In this document: one piece after another, positions 16,807 through 25,565 of the stretch
Position numbering within the stretch: the first letter of the stretch is position 1
Layout of the letters: the number at the start of each line of letters is the position of its first letter
From: Thalassospira sp. HJ
Lineage (GTDB): Bacteria > Pseudomonadota > Alphaproteobacteria > Rhodospirillales > Thalassospiraceae
DNA length: 64,000 nt
NCBI RefSeq assembly: GCF_000948415.1
Contig: NZ_JYII01000012.1
Span: forward strand, 372,001 to 436,000
Direction of reading: 5' to 3'
Position numbers and translations under genes: made by a program
The notes under the pieces: model-generated
Told to the model about the DNA's origin: nothing
Seen by the model: the letters and a program-made list of their open reading frames with translations, nothing else
The model's database searches: none

Positions 16807-18573
16807 ATGCGCCTTAACATGCTCCGGAAATATGTCCCGATCTTTGACTGGGGACAGACCTATGACAGGACGGCCTTTGGCAATGACATGATTGCAGCCG
16901 TGATCGTGACGATCATGCTGATCCCGCAATCGCTTGCCTATGCGCTGCTGGCCGGTCTGCCGCCCGAGGCGGGGCTATATGCCTCTATCGCGCCGATCAT
17001 TCTCTATGCCATCTTTGGTACCAGCCGCGCACTTGCGGTCGGGCCGGTGGCGGTGGTTTCCCTGATGACGGCGGCCGCCGTTGGCAATATTGCCGAGGCC
17101 GGCACCATGGGCTATGCCTTGGCTGCCCTGACGCTGGCGGCTCTCTCCGGGGCGATATTGCTTGCGATGGGTGTGTTCAAGCTGGGCTTTTTGGCCAACT
17201 TCCTCTCACATCCGGTGATTGCTGGTTTCATTACCGCATCGGGCATGATCATTGCCGCCAGTCAGCTCAAACATATTCTCGGTGTTGATGCCGGTGGGCA
17301 TAACCTTTGGGAAATTGTCACCTCCCTGATTGCGCATATTCCCGAAACCAATCAGACGACCCTGATCATTGGCATTTGTGCCACGGGCTTCCTGTTCTGG
17401 GTGCGCAAGGGCCTGAAACCCGCCTTGCGCAAGCTGGGCCTTGGCGCACGCGCGGCCGATGTCCTGACCAAGGCGGGGCCGGTCTTTGCTGTTTTCGCCA
17501 CCACGGCGGCGACCTGGTATCTTGGCCTGGCCGATAAGGGTGTGAAGATCGTCGGGGATGTGCCGCAAAGCCTGCCGCCACTGACTATGCCGGATTTCAG
17601 CCCGGGCCTTGTCACCGATCTTCTGGTGCCAGCCATCCTGATTTCCGTGATCGGCTTTGTTGAATCAATCTCGGTCGCGCAGACGCTTGCCGCTAAACGC
17701 CGTCAACGCATCAACCCGGATCAGGAACTGATTGGTCTGGGGGCTGCCAATATCGGTGCGGCCTTTACGGGCGGTTATCCGGTTACGGGTGGGTTTGCCC
17801 GTTCTGTGGTGAACTTCGATGCCGGTGCACAAACGCCTGCTGCTGGCGCTTTTACCGCCGTTGGTTTGGCGATTGCGGCGGTGGCATTGACTCCGCTTGT
17901 CTATTTCCTGCCAAAGGCGACGCTTGCCGCCACCATCATTGTTGCCGTGCTGTCGCTGGTCGATTTCTCGATCCTGAAAACCAGCTGGCAATATTCCAAG
18001 GCGGACTTCATTGCGGTTCTGGCTACCATCCTTCTGACCCTTGGTCTTGGCGTTGAGGTCGGGGTAACAGCCGGTGTGGTTCTGTCGATCGGCTTGTTTT
18101 TGTACAAAACCTCGCGTCCGCATATTGCCGAGGTCGGCCTGGTCCCCGATACCCAGCATTTCCGTAACGTGCTGCGTCATAAGGTGATTACGCATCCGTC
18201 GGTTCTGACCATCCGGATTGACGAAAGCCTTTATTTCGCCAATGCGCGATACCTTGAGGATTACCTCTATGATCGGGTGGTGGCGTGCAAGAACCTTAAA
18301 CATGTGGTTCTGATGTGCTCGGCCGTGAACGAGATTGATCTAAGCGCCCTTGAATCGCTTGAGGCCATCAATCACCGGCTTGAGGAAATGGGCATTTCCC
18401 TTCACATGTCCGAGGTCAAAGGACCGGTCATGGACCGCCTGAAGAAAACTCACTTCCTTGATGAACTGACCGGTGAGGTCTTCCTGTCACAGTTCGAGGC
18501 CGTCTCGAAACTGACAGACGGGAAGGGGGCGGAAGCACCGCCAAGTTCTGAACCAAAGGTCAAACTGGTCTAG
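16807..18573 (+). CDS. SulP-family anion permease with STAS domain
   Basis: 588 residues from ATG 16807. The N-terminal signature (VPIFDWGQTYDRTAFGNDMIAAVIVTIMLIPQSLAYALLAGLPPEAGLY) is diagnostic of the SLC26/SulP family; about ten to fourteen hydrophobic segments follow to about residue 430, then a cytoplasmic STAS domain (LTIRIDESLYFANARYLEDYL, MCSAVNEIDLSALESLEAINHRLEEMGI). It is the fourth gene of the sulfide cluster, 65 bases after SQR, so it may export the sulfite or sulfate made by the two enzymes, or import sulfate; the direction is inference. A terminator shared with the converging benE-like gene follows. Confidence 0.88.
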   Translation: MRLNMLRKYVPIFDWGQTYDRTAFGNDMIAAVIVTIMLIPQSLAYALLAGLPPEAGLYASIAPIILYAIFGTSRALAVGPVAVVSLMTAAAVGNIAEAGTMGYALAALTLAALSGAILLAMGVFKLGFLANFLSHPVIAGFITASGMIIAASQLKHILGVDAGGHNLWEIVTSLIAHIPETNQTTLIIGICATGFLFWVRKGLKPALRKLGLGARAADVLTKAGPVFAVFATTAATWYLGLADKGVKIVGDVPQSLPPLTMPDFSPGLVTDLLVPAILISVIGFVESISVAQTLAAKRRQRINPDQELIGLGAANIGAAFTGGYPVTGGFARSVVNFDAGAQTPAAGAFTAVGLAIAAVALTPLVYFLPKATLAATIIVAVLSLVDFSILKTSWQYSKADFIAVLATILLTLGLGVEVGVTAGVVLSIGLFLYKTSRPHIAEVGLVPDTQHFRNVLRHKVITHPSVLTIRIDESLYFANARYLEDYLYDRVVACKNLKHVVLMCSAVNEIDLSALESLEAINHRLEEMGISLHMSEVKGPVMDRLKKTHFLDELTGEVFLSQFEAVSKLTDGKGAEAPPSSEPKVKLV

Positions 18574-18585
18574 GACCCAGGAACG

Positions 18586-18618
18586 AAAATCGGGCTGAAA
18601 ACTCAGCCCGATTTTTTT
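18586..18618. terminator. Bidirectional terminator between sulP and the BenE-type gene
   Basis: CGGGCTGA (18591-18598), loop AAAC, TCAGCCCG (18603-18610), extended by AAAAT/ATTTT on the outside and a T-run to the right. The TGA stop codon of the minus-strand BenE gene (18603-18605) lies inside the right arm. Confidence 0.85.
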
Positions 18619-19793
18619 CTGCCATTGCGCAAATGCGTCAGGAAGTAAATCAGACCACCGGCAAGCAATCCCCAGAACGCACCGGAAATGCCATAAAATG
18701 TCAGGCCAGCTGCAGTAACGATAAAGGTCACAGCCGCTGCTTCGCGCCCGTCTTCTTCCTTGAACGCCGCAACCGCCGATCCGGCAAAGGCGCCAATCAG
18801 GGCAAGACCGGCAACCGCTTCAATCAGGATGCCCGGTGCAAGACTGATAAAGGCCGTCACCAATCCGGCCAAAAGTCCGAATACGATATAGAAAACACCG
18901 CCGGAAAAAGCGGCCCAATAACGTTTCGATGGATCGGGATGGGCGTCCTTGCCGGCACAAAGTGCTGCCGTGATGGCAGCAAGGTTCACCGCATGACCGC
19001 CAAACGGCGCGGAAAGTAAGGAGAAGATCCCGGTCACGGTAAAGAGAGGCCCCGGCGGGGTATCATAATCATTGGCGCGCAGAACCGCTGTGCCCGGAAT
19101 GTTTTGCGATGCCATGGTGACAATGAAAAGCGGCAAGGCAATGCCAACCAGCCCGGCCAATGTGAATTCCGGCATGATGAATTCGACCGGCGGCGCAATC
19201 GAATGACCCAGATCGGCAATCGCATTTTCCGGAAACTCGACCCCGAACACCATCACCGCAACAAAGGCCAACAGGGCCGCCGGGATCGCAAGCAACCGGT
19301 TAAACCGGCCCATGACGATCCAGGCAATCACAATCGGAAGGCCAAGTAACGGGTCAAAGGCTACCGCCTTGACCGGGGCAAGGCACAGACCCAGCAACAC
19401 ACCTGCCAGCATCGCATTGGCAAGCGGGGCTGGGATGCCCGCAACCGCACGCCCCAACGGTTTCCAAACACCACTGATAATAATCAGCACGGCACAAACG
19501 ATAAACGCGCCAACGGCAACCGCAAAGCCACCCTCAATCGCACCGGACGTCGCCAAAAGCGCCGCACCGGGTGTTGACCAGGCAATGCTGATCGGAAGGC
19601 GGGTTTTAAGCGAAAGCACAATCGCGCACAGGCCCATCGAAATCGAAAGCGCCATCAGACCCGATGCCGCCTGTTCCGGGCTGGCGCCAACGCCGGTCAG
19701 TCCCTGAAGGACGACCGCAAACGAACTGGCGGAACCGACAAAGCTGGCCAACAGGCCCATGAAAATACTCTGGGGCGAAATATCACGCAGCAT
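18603..19793 (-). CDS. BenE/YdcO-family membrane transporter
   Basis: 396 residues from ATG 19793, which has GGAG five bases upstream on the minus strand; a start at 19814 would add seven residues without a ribosome site. The protein is a string of about twelve hydrophobic helices. Typical BenE positions are GLASFVGSASSFAVVLQGLTGVGASPEQAASGL near the N-terminus, SIAWSTPGAALLAT and the second half FIVTMASQNIPGTAVLRANDY followed by APFGGHAVNLAAITAALCAGKDAHPDPSKRY. Family members are taken to be benzoate/H+ symporters, but only a few have been tested, and no aromatic-catabolism genes are nearby. Confidence 0.85.
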   Translation of the reverse strand: MLRDISPQSIFMGLLASFVGSASSFAVVLQGLTGVGASPEQAASGLMALSISMGLCAIVLSLKTRLPISIAWSTPGAALLATSGAIEGGFAVAVGAFIVCAVLIIISGVWKPLGRAVAGIPAPLANAMLAGVLLGLCLAPVKAVAFDPLLGLPIVIAWIVMGRFNRLLAIPAALLAFVAVMVFGVEFPENAIADLGHSIAPPVEFIMPEFTLAGLVGIALPLFIVTMASQNIPGTAVLRANDYDTPPGPLFTVTGIFSLLSAPFGGHAVNLAAITAALCAGKDAHPDPSKRYWAAFSGGVFYIVFGLLAGLVTAFISLAPGILIEAVAGLALIGAFAGSAVAAFKEEDGREAAAVTFIVTAAGLTFYGISGAFWGLLAGGLIYFLTHLRNGRKKSG

Positions 19794-20016
19794 GGGAGCT
19801 CCGCAGAAATGCAAATAATTGAAAACGTGGTGGCAAGCGCATCGACCCTAACCAGATGCCACAAGTCAGGCCAGCAAAAAGCACAATCCCAAACACCGGA
19901 AAGTTGAACGATCACCCACAAATGCGGTGCGATCCACCAAGGGCAGGGGTGAAACGGTCGAATTGGAACCATCGTTCTGTTTTCACACAGTTTTTTGCGT
20001 AAAAAATCGGGCTTCA

Positions 20017-20045
20017 TTGACATATATCATCGTATTAATTATGAG
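20017..20045 (+). promoter_or_regulatory. Sigma-70-type promoter candidate for the peroxiredoxin gene
   Basis: Consensus TTGACA at 20017-20022, exactly 17 bases, then TATGAG at 20040-20045, inside an AT-rich stretch 64 bases before the start codon of the peroxiredoxin gene. The sequence between 19800 and 20010 shows no other recognisable feature. Confidence 0.55.
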
Positions 20046-20108
20046 AATTAAATAATTATAATGTACTTAAACGGAGCGGACGATATTAACTGACTTAGGA
20101 GCCTTAGA

Positions 20109-20762
20109 ATGACTGTATCCCCCCAGATTCGTGTCGGCCTGCCGTGCATTAATGAACCGGCCCCGGATTTCACAGCACCAACCACTGATGGTGTTAAATC
20201 CCTGTCGGATTATCGTGGTAAATGGCTCGTGCTGTTTTCCCATCCGGCCGATTTTACTCCCGTCTGCACGACCGAGTTCATAGCCTTTGCCAACCATGCC
20301 GAAGAATTTTCCAAGCGCGATTGCGAACTTCTTGGCCTGTCGATTGACAGCACCCATTCGCACATCGCCTGGATGCGCAACATCCAGCAGAACTTTGGTG
20401 TGGAAATCCCATTTCCGATTATCGCCGACCTTAAAATGGAAGTCGCCCAGGCCTATGGCATGATCCATCCCGGTGCCGGTGATACGTCGGCTGTGCGCGC
20501 GACCTTCATCATTGATCCCGATGGCATGCTGCGCGCCATGGTTTACTACCCGATGAGCAACGGGCGTTCCATTCCGGAATTCCTGCGCATGATCGATGCC
20601 ATGCAGACCAGCGACAAGAACGGTGTCGCCACCCCCGAAGGCTGGCAGCCGGGTGACAAGGTCATCGTTCCGCCGGCCCATACCGCCAAGGCAGCCGCCG
20701 AGCGCGTAAACAATCCCGCCTATGATTACGTGGACTTCTATTTCTGCACCAAGTCCCTCTGA
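20109..20762 (+). CDS. 1-Cys peroxiredoxin (Prx6 type)
   Basis: 217 residues from ATG 20109, with TTAGGAG about ten bases upstream. The peroxidatic cysteine is Cys53 in the motif HPADFTPVCTTEF, and the long C-terminal arm (after RSIPEFLRMIDAMQTSD) with the ending DYVDFYFCTKSL is that of the Prx6 group rather than of AhpC, which would show a VCPxxW resolving cysteine. It reduces H2O2 and organic hydroperoxides, using a thiol partner not encoded here. It is monocistronic, between a good promoter candidate and a strong terminator, which fits stress-induced expression, although no OxyR site was recognised. Confidence 0.88.
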   Translation: MTVSPQIRVGLPCINEPAPDFTAPTTDGVKSLSDYRGKWLVLFSHPADFTPVCTTEFIAFANHAEEFSKRDCELLGLSIDSTHSHIAWMRNIQQNFGVEIPFPIIADLKMEVAQAYGMIHPGAGDTSAVRATFIIDPDGMLRAMVYYPMSNGRSIPEFLRMIDAMQTSDKNGVATPEGWQPGDKVIVPPAHTAKAAAERVNNPAYDYVDFYFCTKSL

Positions 20763-20808
20763 TCAAAACCCCGATGTGCGGTCCCCGGGCCAAGGGGCCG
20801 TGCAAAGG

Positions 20809-20842
20809 CAAAACCCCGCCAGAGCAATCTGGCGGGGTTTTG
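20809..20842. terminator. Strong terminator after the peroxiredoxin gene
   Basis: Fifteen-base perfect stem: CAAAACCCCGCCAGA (20809-20823), GCAA tetraloop, TCTGGCGGGGTTTTG (20828-20842). The A/T flanks on both sides let it also end the minus-strand envelope operon whose last stop codon is at 20873. Confidence 0.9.
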
Positions 20843-20872
20843 TTCATTCTGTTGTCTGAAATCCGTGACGCC

Positions 20873-22036
20873 TTAGCGTTCGGTAATCTTGAACTCGATG
20901 CGGCGGTTGCGGCGATAGGCGATTTCGTCATCGCGGTTATCAAGCGGCTGGTATTCGCCAAAGCCGGCTGCAACCAGACGGTTGGGCGGAACGCCCTGAT
21001 CAATCAGGAACTTGACCACCGAAATCGCGCGTGCCGACGAAAGCTCCCAGTTCGAGGCGAACTGAAGGTTTCGGATCGGCACCTTGTCGGTGTGGCCGTC
21101 AACACGCATGACCCAGTCAATATCATCGGGAATATCCGATGCAATCGCGGTCAGGGTTTCGCCCAGTTTGGCCAGCTGTTCCTGACCTTCTTCGCCAAGA
21201 TCAGCCGAACCGGAACCAAACAGAACTTCCGACTGGAAGACGAAGCGATCCCCGACAACGCGGATATCCTGACGGTCGCCCAGAACTTCACGCAGGCGGC
21301 CAAAGAATTCCGAACGATAACGCTGCAATTCGGCGACCTTGGTGGCAAGGGCCGCGTTCAGGCGATTGCCAAGATTAACGATCTGGGCGTCTTTTTCCTC
21401 GTTCTCGCGCTCGGACGTTTCAAGGGCGGCTTCGATGCGCGCCAGTTGTTGCCGGAGTGCGAGCATCTGCTGGTTAAGTGCTGCGACTTGCGCCTTGGCC
21501 TCGTCGCTCAGGTTCTTTTGTTCTTCAAGTTCGGCTGCACGCGACGCCAGAAGGGCAGAAAGCTCGTCAATGCGGGTTTCCTGATCGGTAATCTTCTCGC
21601 CAGTGGTTTCGCGAAGCTCGGTCAACTCGGCTTCCTTGTCTTCAAGCGATGCCAGTGCGGCCAGAAGTTTCTGTTCGATCTCGTCGGCGGAAAGTTCAGC
21701 TGCGGCCAACTGATCAGCAAGGGTGGCTGCACGGTTACGCAGATCATCACGTTGATCGGCTGTATTGGAAAGCTCGGTCGTCAGCTGGGTGAGTTCGAGT
21801 TCCATGCGCTGATTGTTGCCACGTTCAAGCGACAAAAGATTGGTCAGCTCATTCACCTGTGCGGTCAGATCGCTCAGCGCCTCGTCACGGCCCGAAAGAG
21901 CCGCACCAAGATAGACCTGCGCAATGACGAAGATCATCAGAAGAAAGATGATCACCATCAAAAGTGTCGCCAGCGCATCAACAAAGCCAGGCCAGGTATT
22001 TACATCGCGGTTACGACGGCGCGAAAGCCCGATCAT
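20873..22036 (-). CDS. MotB/OmpA-like peptidoglycan-binding protein with long coiled coil
   Basis: 387 residues. A short basic cytoplasmic tail is followed by one membrane helix, PGFVDALATLLMVIIFLLMIFVIAQVYL, whose Asp20 sits where MotB has its proton-carrying aspartate. Residues about 50-240 are a continuous periplasmic coiled coil rich in E, Q, A and L. The C-terminal 130 residues are an OmpA-type peptidoglycan-binding domain (VLFGSGSADLGEEGQEQLAKLGETL, VDGHTDKVPI, NWELSSARAISVVKFLIDQG, RNRRIEFKI). It is the third gene of a minus-strand unit, four bases after the MotA-like gene. The pair should form a proton-driven, wall-anchored complex; no flagellar genes are nearby and the function is unknown. 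Confidence 0.8.
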   Translation of the reverse strand: MIGLSRRRNRDVNTWPGFVDALATLLMVIIFLLMIFVIAQVYLGAALSGRDEALSDLTAQVNELTNLLSLERGNNQRMELELTQLTTELSNTADQRDDLRNRAATLADQLAAAELSADEIEQKLLAALASLEDKEAELTELRETTGEKITDQETRIDELSALLASRAAELEEQKNLSDEAKAQVAALNQQMLALRQQLARIEAALETSERENEEKDAQIVNLGNRLNAALATKVAELQRYRSEFFGRLREVLGDRQDIRVVGDRFVFQSEVLFGSGSADLGEEGQEQLAKLGETLTAIASDIPDDIDWVMRVDGHTDKVPIRNLQFASNWELSSARAISVVKFLIDQGVPPNRLVAAGFGEYQPLDNRDDEIAYRRNRRIEFKITER

Positions 22037-22040
22037 GCGA

Positions 22041-23225
22041 TCAGCCCTCCTCGGCGATGGCGGCGATGGTACGGGCCAGAAGCTTGATCTCGCTTCTGAT
22101 TTCCTGTGTGGATTGCTGGCGGCCCATGGTCAGTTCTTCACCGATCCGGCCAAGCGTGCTGTCAAGCGAGCGGATATGGGCACGGGTATTATCATCAATC
22201 CCGAAGCTGCCCATCTTCATCGAGTCCGCCAGCTGATCAAGAACCGGTTTGAGGTGCATCTGGTTTTCCGCCAGCTTGACCATCAATTGCTGCTCGGCCT
22301 TCATCTGATCGGTCAGGGTCGAAAGCTTGTCGGCCAGATCAATCAGCGTGTTGTGCGATTTGATCTGCGAGCTTTCCGACCGCTGGATAGAGTTCTGCAA
22401 CCCTTCCATATTGTCCGCCATCTGTTCGATCAGCGCCGAAAGATAGGCCGGAACAGACTGTTCGCCATCGGAAATGCCGCCACCCGAACCAAGGCGTGTA
22501 AAGCTTGAAAGCCACTCTTCAAGATCGTTGAAGAAACGGTTCTGTGCCTGACCGGCCTGCATATCGAGGAGGCCCAAGGCAAGCGACCCGGCAAGACCAA
22601 ACAGCGAGGACGAGAACGCCGTGCCCATGCCGCTCAGCGGTTCAGACAGGCCGTCTTTGAGTTCAGAGAACCAAAGATCCATGTTCGAGCCACTGCCGAC
22701 ATTGACGTTACTGATAACACCTGCAACCGAGTTCACGGTCTGAAGCAGCCCCCAGAAGGTACCCAGCAGACCCAGAAACACCAGAAGGCCAACGACATAA
22801 CGCGACAATTCGCGGCTTTCATCCAGACGCGAACGGATCGAATCAAGGATGGTCCGGGTCGAGGTGGTTGAAAGCTGCGGGCGATCGCGGCGCTGTTCGG
22901 CCATCATGCTGGCCATCGGGGCCAGAAGTTTCGGCGGAACCTGCGATGTCAGGCCCGGACGCGAACGTCGGAAATCCTCGATCCAGGTCACTTCCGGCGA
23001 CAGGCTTGCCGCCATGCGGAAGGTGTAAATAACGCCTACCACAAATACGCCAAGGATCAGGCCATTGAGAACAGCGTTGGCCATAAAGGCATCAGACAAG
23101 GCCGGGAACAGCAGGGCGCCAACGCCGGCAATGATGGCAACAAAGATTGCCATGCGTGTCAGATAACTTCCGGGTTTGGTAATGGGCGGGAGCGATCCCG
23201 TACCACTGGCCGTATTGCTGCTCAT
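22041..23225 (-). CDS. MotA/TolQ/ExbB-like membrane protein
   Basis: 394 residues from ATG 23225. Two early hydrophobic segments (MAIFVAIIAGVGALLFPALSDAF and NAVLNGLILGVFVVGVIYTF) are followed by a cytoplasmic loop and then the conserved channel core ELSRYVVGLLVFLGLLGTFWGLLQTVNSV and GLSEPLSGMGTAFSSSLFGLAGSLALGLLDMQ, the hallmark of the MotA/TolQ/ExbB superfamily. The C-terminal 140 residues are a predicted helical coil (LTDQMKAEQQLMVKLAEN) reaching into the cytoplasm. It lies between an OmpA-like and a MotB-like gene on the same strand with gaps of 12 and 4 bases. It would be the stator-like proton channel of the complex. Confidence 0.8.
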   Translation of the reverse strand: MSSNTASGTGSLPPITKPGSYLTRMAIFVAIIAGVGALLFPALSDAFMANAVLNGLILGVFVVGVIYTFRMAASLSPEVTWIEDFRRSRPGLTSQVPPKLLAPMASMMAEQRRDRPQLSTTSTRTILDSIRSRLDESRELSRYVVGLLVFLGLLGTFWGLLQTVNSVAGVISNVNVGSGSNMDLWFSELKDGLSEPLSGMGTAFSSSLFGLAGSLALGLLDMQAGQAQNRFFNDLEEWLSSFTRLGSGGGISDGEQSVPAYLSALIEQMADNMEGLQNSIQRSESSQIKSHNTLIDLADKLSTLTDQMKAEQQLMVKLAENQMHLKPVLDQLADSMKMGSFGIDDNTRAHIRSLDSTLGRIGEELTMGRQQSTQEIRSEIKLLARTIAAIAEEG

Positions 23226-23237
23226 AACGGATTAATC

Positions 23238-24425
23238 CTAGCGTTGAACGGTTTTGATATCGACGCGATCTGCGGGGCCGGAGGGAACATTCGCACCAAG
23301 GGCACGAACATCAATGCGCGTGGAGCGCACACCCCTGTCAATCAGATAGGAACGGACTTGAAGCGCACGCGAAAGCGACAGGCGACGTGCCTTGGATGCA
23401 TTCGCCCCGTCACCCTGGGCATAGGCCTGCAACTGAATGCGCAGGTTTTCATCCTGGCCCATTGAGGCAATCACACTATCAAGCTGGCTCTTGGCGGCTG
23501 CACTCAGCTCAAAGCTGTCTGCGGCAAAGCCAAGGCTGTATTCATCAGCACCCGTGGCCGGCATCGGTGCCGGTGCCGAAGTTTCCGGCGGAATGGCGGC
23601 TTCTTCAGCAGCCGGCGCTTCCCGTGCAACCTGTTCGGTCACGGGTTCTGCCGTCGCGGCCATTTGGGGCGCGGACTGGGTGGTATCAGGTGCCGGTGCC
23701 GCCGGGGCGGCAGGTGCTTCGGAAATCGGGGCGACTTTCGGTGCCGCAGGCGCACTCGGTGCGGTGTTTTCTTCAACCGGTGCCGGTTCTGCTGCCGGTG
23801 CGGCTTCCGCAACACTCGGTGCAGGTGCTGCCGGCGCAGGGGCCGGTTTGGTCAACGGTGTCGGCGCATTGGAGCTGCTGGTTTCGCTAACTGCCGGTGC
23901 AGCGGGTTTGCTGCGCGGTGCGGCAGTCGGTTCGGGCTGGTTCAGCGCGATGGTCTGGTTTGCACCATCATCCATCATGGCCGGGGCAGATACAGGTGCA
24001 GGTGCCGGGGTACGCGATGCTGTGGCAACGCCCGGGACGCCATAAAATTCGGATTGGGTCGGGAAGGCATTGCCGCCGCCACTCGATCCATCAATGACAA
24101 CGGTTTCAAAGCCACCGTCATAACCGGCACTGCCAGTGGCACTTGCAAATTGCTCTGCTGCCAGGAAGGTCGATTTCGGACGGGTTTCCGGGAAGATCAG
24201 GTCTCCGCCCGGCATGACGATATGTTCGCGTGACACAGACGGGGAAAGATACTGTGGGACGGTCGGCTGTCCGCCGTAACCGTCGGCAACGTCCCAGTTC
24301 ACCTGAACGCTGCTGTCATTCGAAACCGGGGAGTATTGTTGTGCTGATGCGTTAGCGCCGAAGAACACGGTTGTGCCCAGTGCAGCCGTCATCGCAAGCA
24401 CCGAAATCTTGGAATACCCCATCAT
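23238..24425 (-). CDS. Secreted Ala/Pro-rich OmpA-family protein
   Basis: 395 residues from ATG 24425. A TTG at 24428 is better spaced from the AAGGGG site (24437-24442 on the minus strand), and ATG 24422 is also possible. A signal peptide is visible (ISVLAMTAALGTTVFFGANASAQ). Residues about 140-290 are a low-complexity A/P/E-rich linker. The end is an OmpA-type domain (LGFAADSFELSAAAKSQLDSVIASM, LQAYAQGDG, KARRLSLSRALQVRSYLIDRGVRSTRIDVRALG). First gene of the MotA/MotB-like unit, so it may be the outer-membrane or periplasmic partner. Base composition in the linker is highly biased, as expected of repeated GCC/GCA/CCG codons. Confidence 0.75.
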   Translation of the reverse strand: MMGYSKISVLAMTAALGTTVFFGANASAQQYSPVSNDSSVQVNWDVADGYGGQPTVPQYLSPSVSREHIVMPGGDLIFPETRPKSTFLAAEQFASATGSAGYDGGFETVVIDGSSGGGNAFPTQSEFYGVPGVATASRTPAPAPVSAPAMMDDGANQTIALNQPEPTAAPRSKPAAPAVSETSSSNAPTPLTKPAPAPAAPAPSVAEAAPAAEPAPVEENTAPSAPAAPKVAPISEAPAAPAAPAPDTTQSAPQMAATAEPVTEQVAREAPAAEEAAIPPETSAPAPMPATGADEYSLGFAADSFELSAAAKSQLDSVIASMGQDENLRIQLQAYAQGDGANASKARRLSLSRALQVRSYLIDRGVRSTRIDVRALGANVPSGPADRVDIKTVQR

Positions 24426-24627
24426 CAAATCGCAGGCCCCTTAATACCCTGTGTTTGAAATCGTTTGGTAACGTTGTTCTATTTCACACAGTTTTGTGTC
24501 GATCATTAGGCACCCGCAAATCTTTTGGAATGCCCCCCTGTTGTCCGCAGGCCCGCAATCGGGCCACACAGTCCCATGCACCATAGCTTAGAGACAGGTG
24601 ATGGACAACCGCTTTGACCGATAATGC

Positions 24628-24664
24628 AAAAGGGGCGCTTCGACAATTTGCGAAGCGCCCCTTT
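24628..24664 (-). terminator. Terminator after the inositol monophosphatase-family gene
   Basis: AAAGGGGCGCTTCG at 24629-24642 pairs with CGAAGCGCCCCTTT (24651-24664) around an eight-base loop, giving a T-run on the minus strand. The rest of the 24429-24690 gap presumably holds the promoter of the OmpA/MotA/MotB-like unit; nothing else was recognised. Confidence 0.82.
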
Positions 24665-24690
24665 CAAAAAACAGTAACAAAAGCGGTGAG

Positions 24691-25500
24691 TTAGCCCGCG
24701 ATTGCCTTTTTAAGCGTTTTGGCCAGCACCGGCTGGATATAGTCGTTGGCTGCAACAACGCTGCCGGTACCAAGCATGTTGGTGCCGCCTTTTTCGTCGC
24801 GGATATAGCCGCCAGCTTCCGAGATCAGGATAATTCCGGCTGCGATATCCCACGCGTTAAGGTGAGATTCCCAGTATCCGTCATAACGACCGGCTGCGAC
24901 ATAAGCCATATCAAGGGCAGCAGCTCCCATACGGCGCACGCCAGCACAACGATCCATGACCGAATGCAGCTGTTTTTCAAACGCTGCATGATCGCCATGA
25001 CCAAGATGGGGAACGCCACAGGCCAGAACGCATTCGTTCAGACGACGACGGCCCGAAACGCGCAGGCGACGGTTATCAAGGAACGCACCAACGCCCTTTT
25101 CCGCCCAGAAGCACTCATCCTTGGCAACGTCATAGATCATGCCAGCAATGATTTCGTCACCCTTCTGAAGGGCAACCGAAATCGCGAAATGCGGAATGCC
25201 ATGCAGGAAGTTGGTGGTGCCATCAAGCGGATCAATGATCCAGCGGTGCTCAGGATCGGAGCCCTTGACCTCGCCACCTTCTTCAAGAAGGAAGCCATAG
25301 CCCGGACGGGCACGCTCAAGCTCTTCACGCAGGCGTTTTTCGGCACGGTGATCAGCCGCAGATACGAAATCTGCCGGGCCTTTCATCGATACCTGAAGGT
25401 TCTCGACTTCACCGAAGTCGCGTTTCAGTCCATAGGCTGCCTTTTCGACAGCCTTGTACATCACGTTGATATTCGCAGAACGACGGGCGGCGCCTCGCAC
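24691..25500 (-). CDS. Inositol monophosphatase family protein (SuhB-like)
   Basis: 269 residues from GTG 25500, with GGGAG seven bases upstream on the minus strand. Metal and catalytic motifs of the family are all present: FLLEEGGE (first acidic ligand, normally GEE), WIIDPLDGTTNFLHGIPHFAISVAL (DPxDGT), and WESHLNAWDIAAGIILISEAGG (WDxAAG). It hydrolyses inositol 1-phosphate or related sugar phosphates using Mg2+. The family also includes SuhB, which has an RNA-polymerase/Nus role in E. coli, so the physiological function is open. It follows efp on the same strand after 65 bases and ends at a terminator. Confidence 0.87.
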   Translation of the reverse strand: MRGAARRSANINVMYKAVEKAAYGLKRDFGEVENLQVSMKGPADFVSAADHRAEKRLREELERARPGYGFLLEEGGEVKGSDPEHRWIIDPLDGTTNFLHGIPHFAISVALQKGDEIIAGMIYDVAKDECFWAEKGVGAFLDNRRLRVSGRRRLNECVLACGVPHLGHGDHAAFEKQLHSVMDRCAGVRRMGAAALDMAYVAAGRYDGYWESHLNAWDIAAGIILISEAGGYIRDEKGGTNMLGTGSVVAANDYIQPVLAKTLKKAIAG

Positions 25501-25565
25501 GGCATATCTCCCGGAATTTGAATTAAAAGAAGGTCCGCTTTCCGAACCGGCGGGCAGGGAGACCC

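Noticed and set aside
20873-23225. Zorya-type antiphage system (ZorA/ZorB resemblance of the MotA-like/MotB-like pair)
   Set aside because: No helicase or nuclease (ZorC/D/E) gene is next to the pair, the neighbours are housekeeping genes, and the MotB-like protein has a long coiled coil not expected in ZorB.
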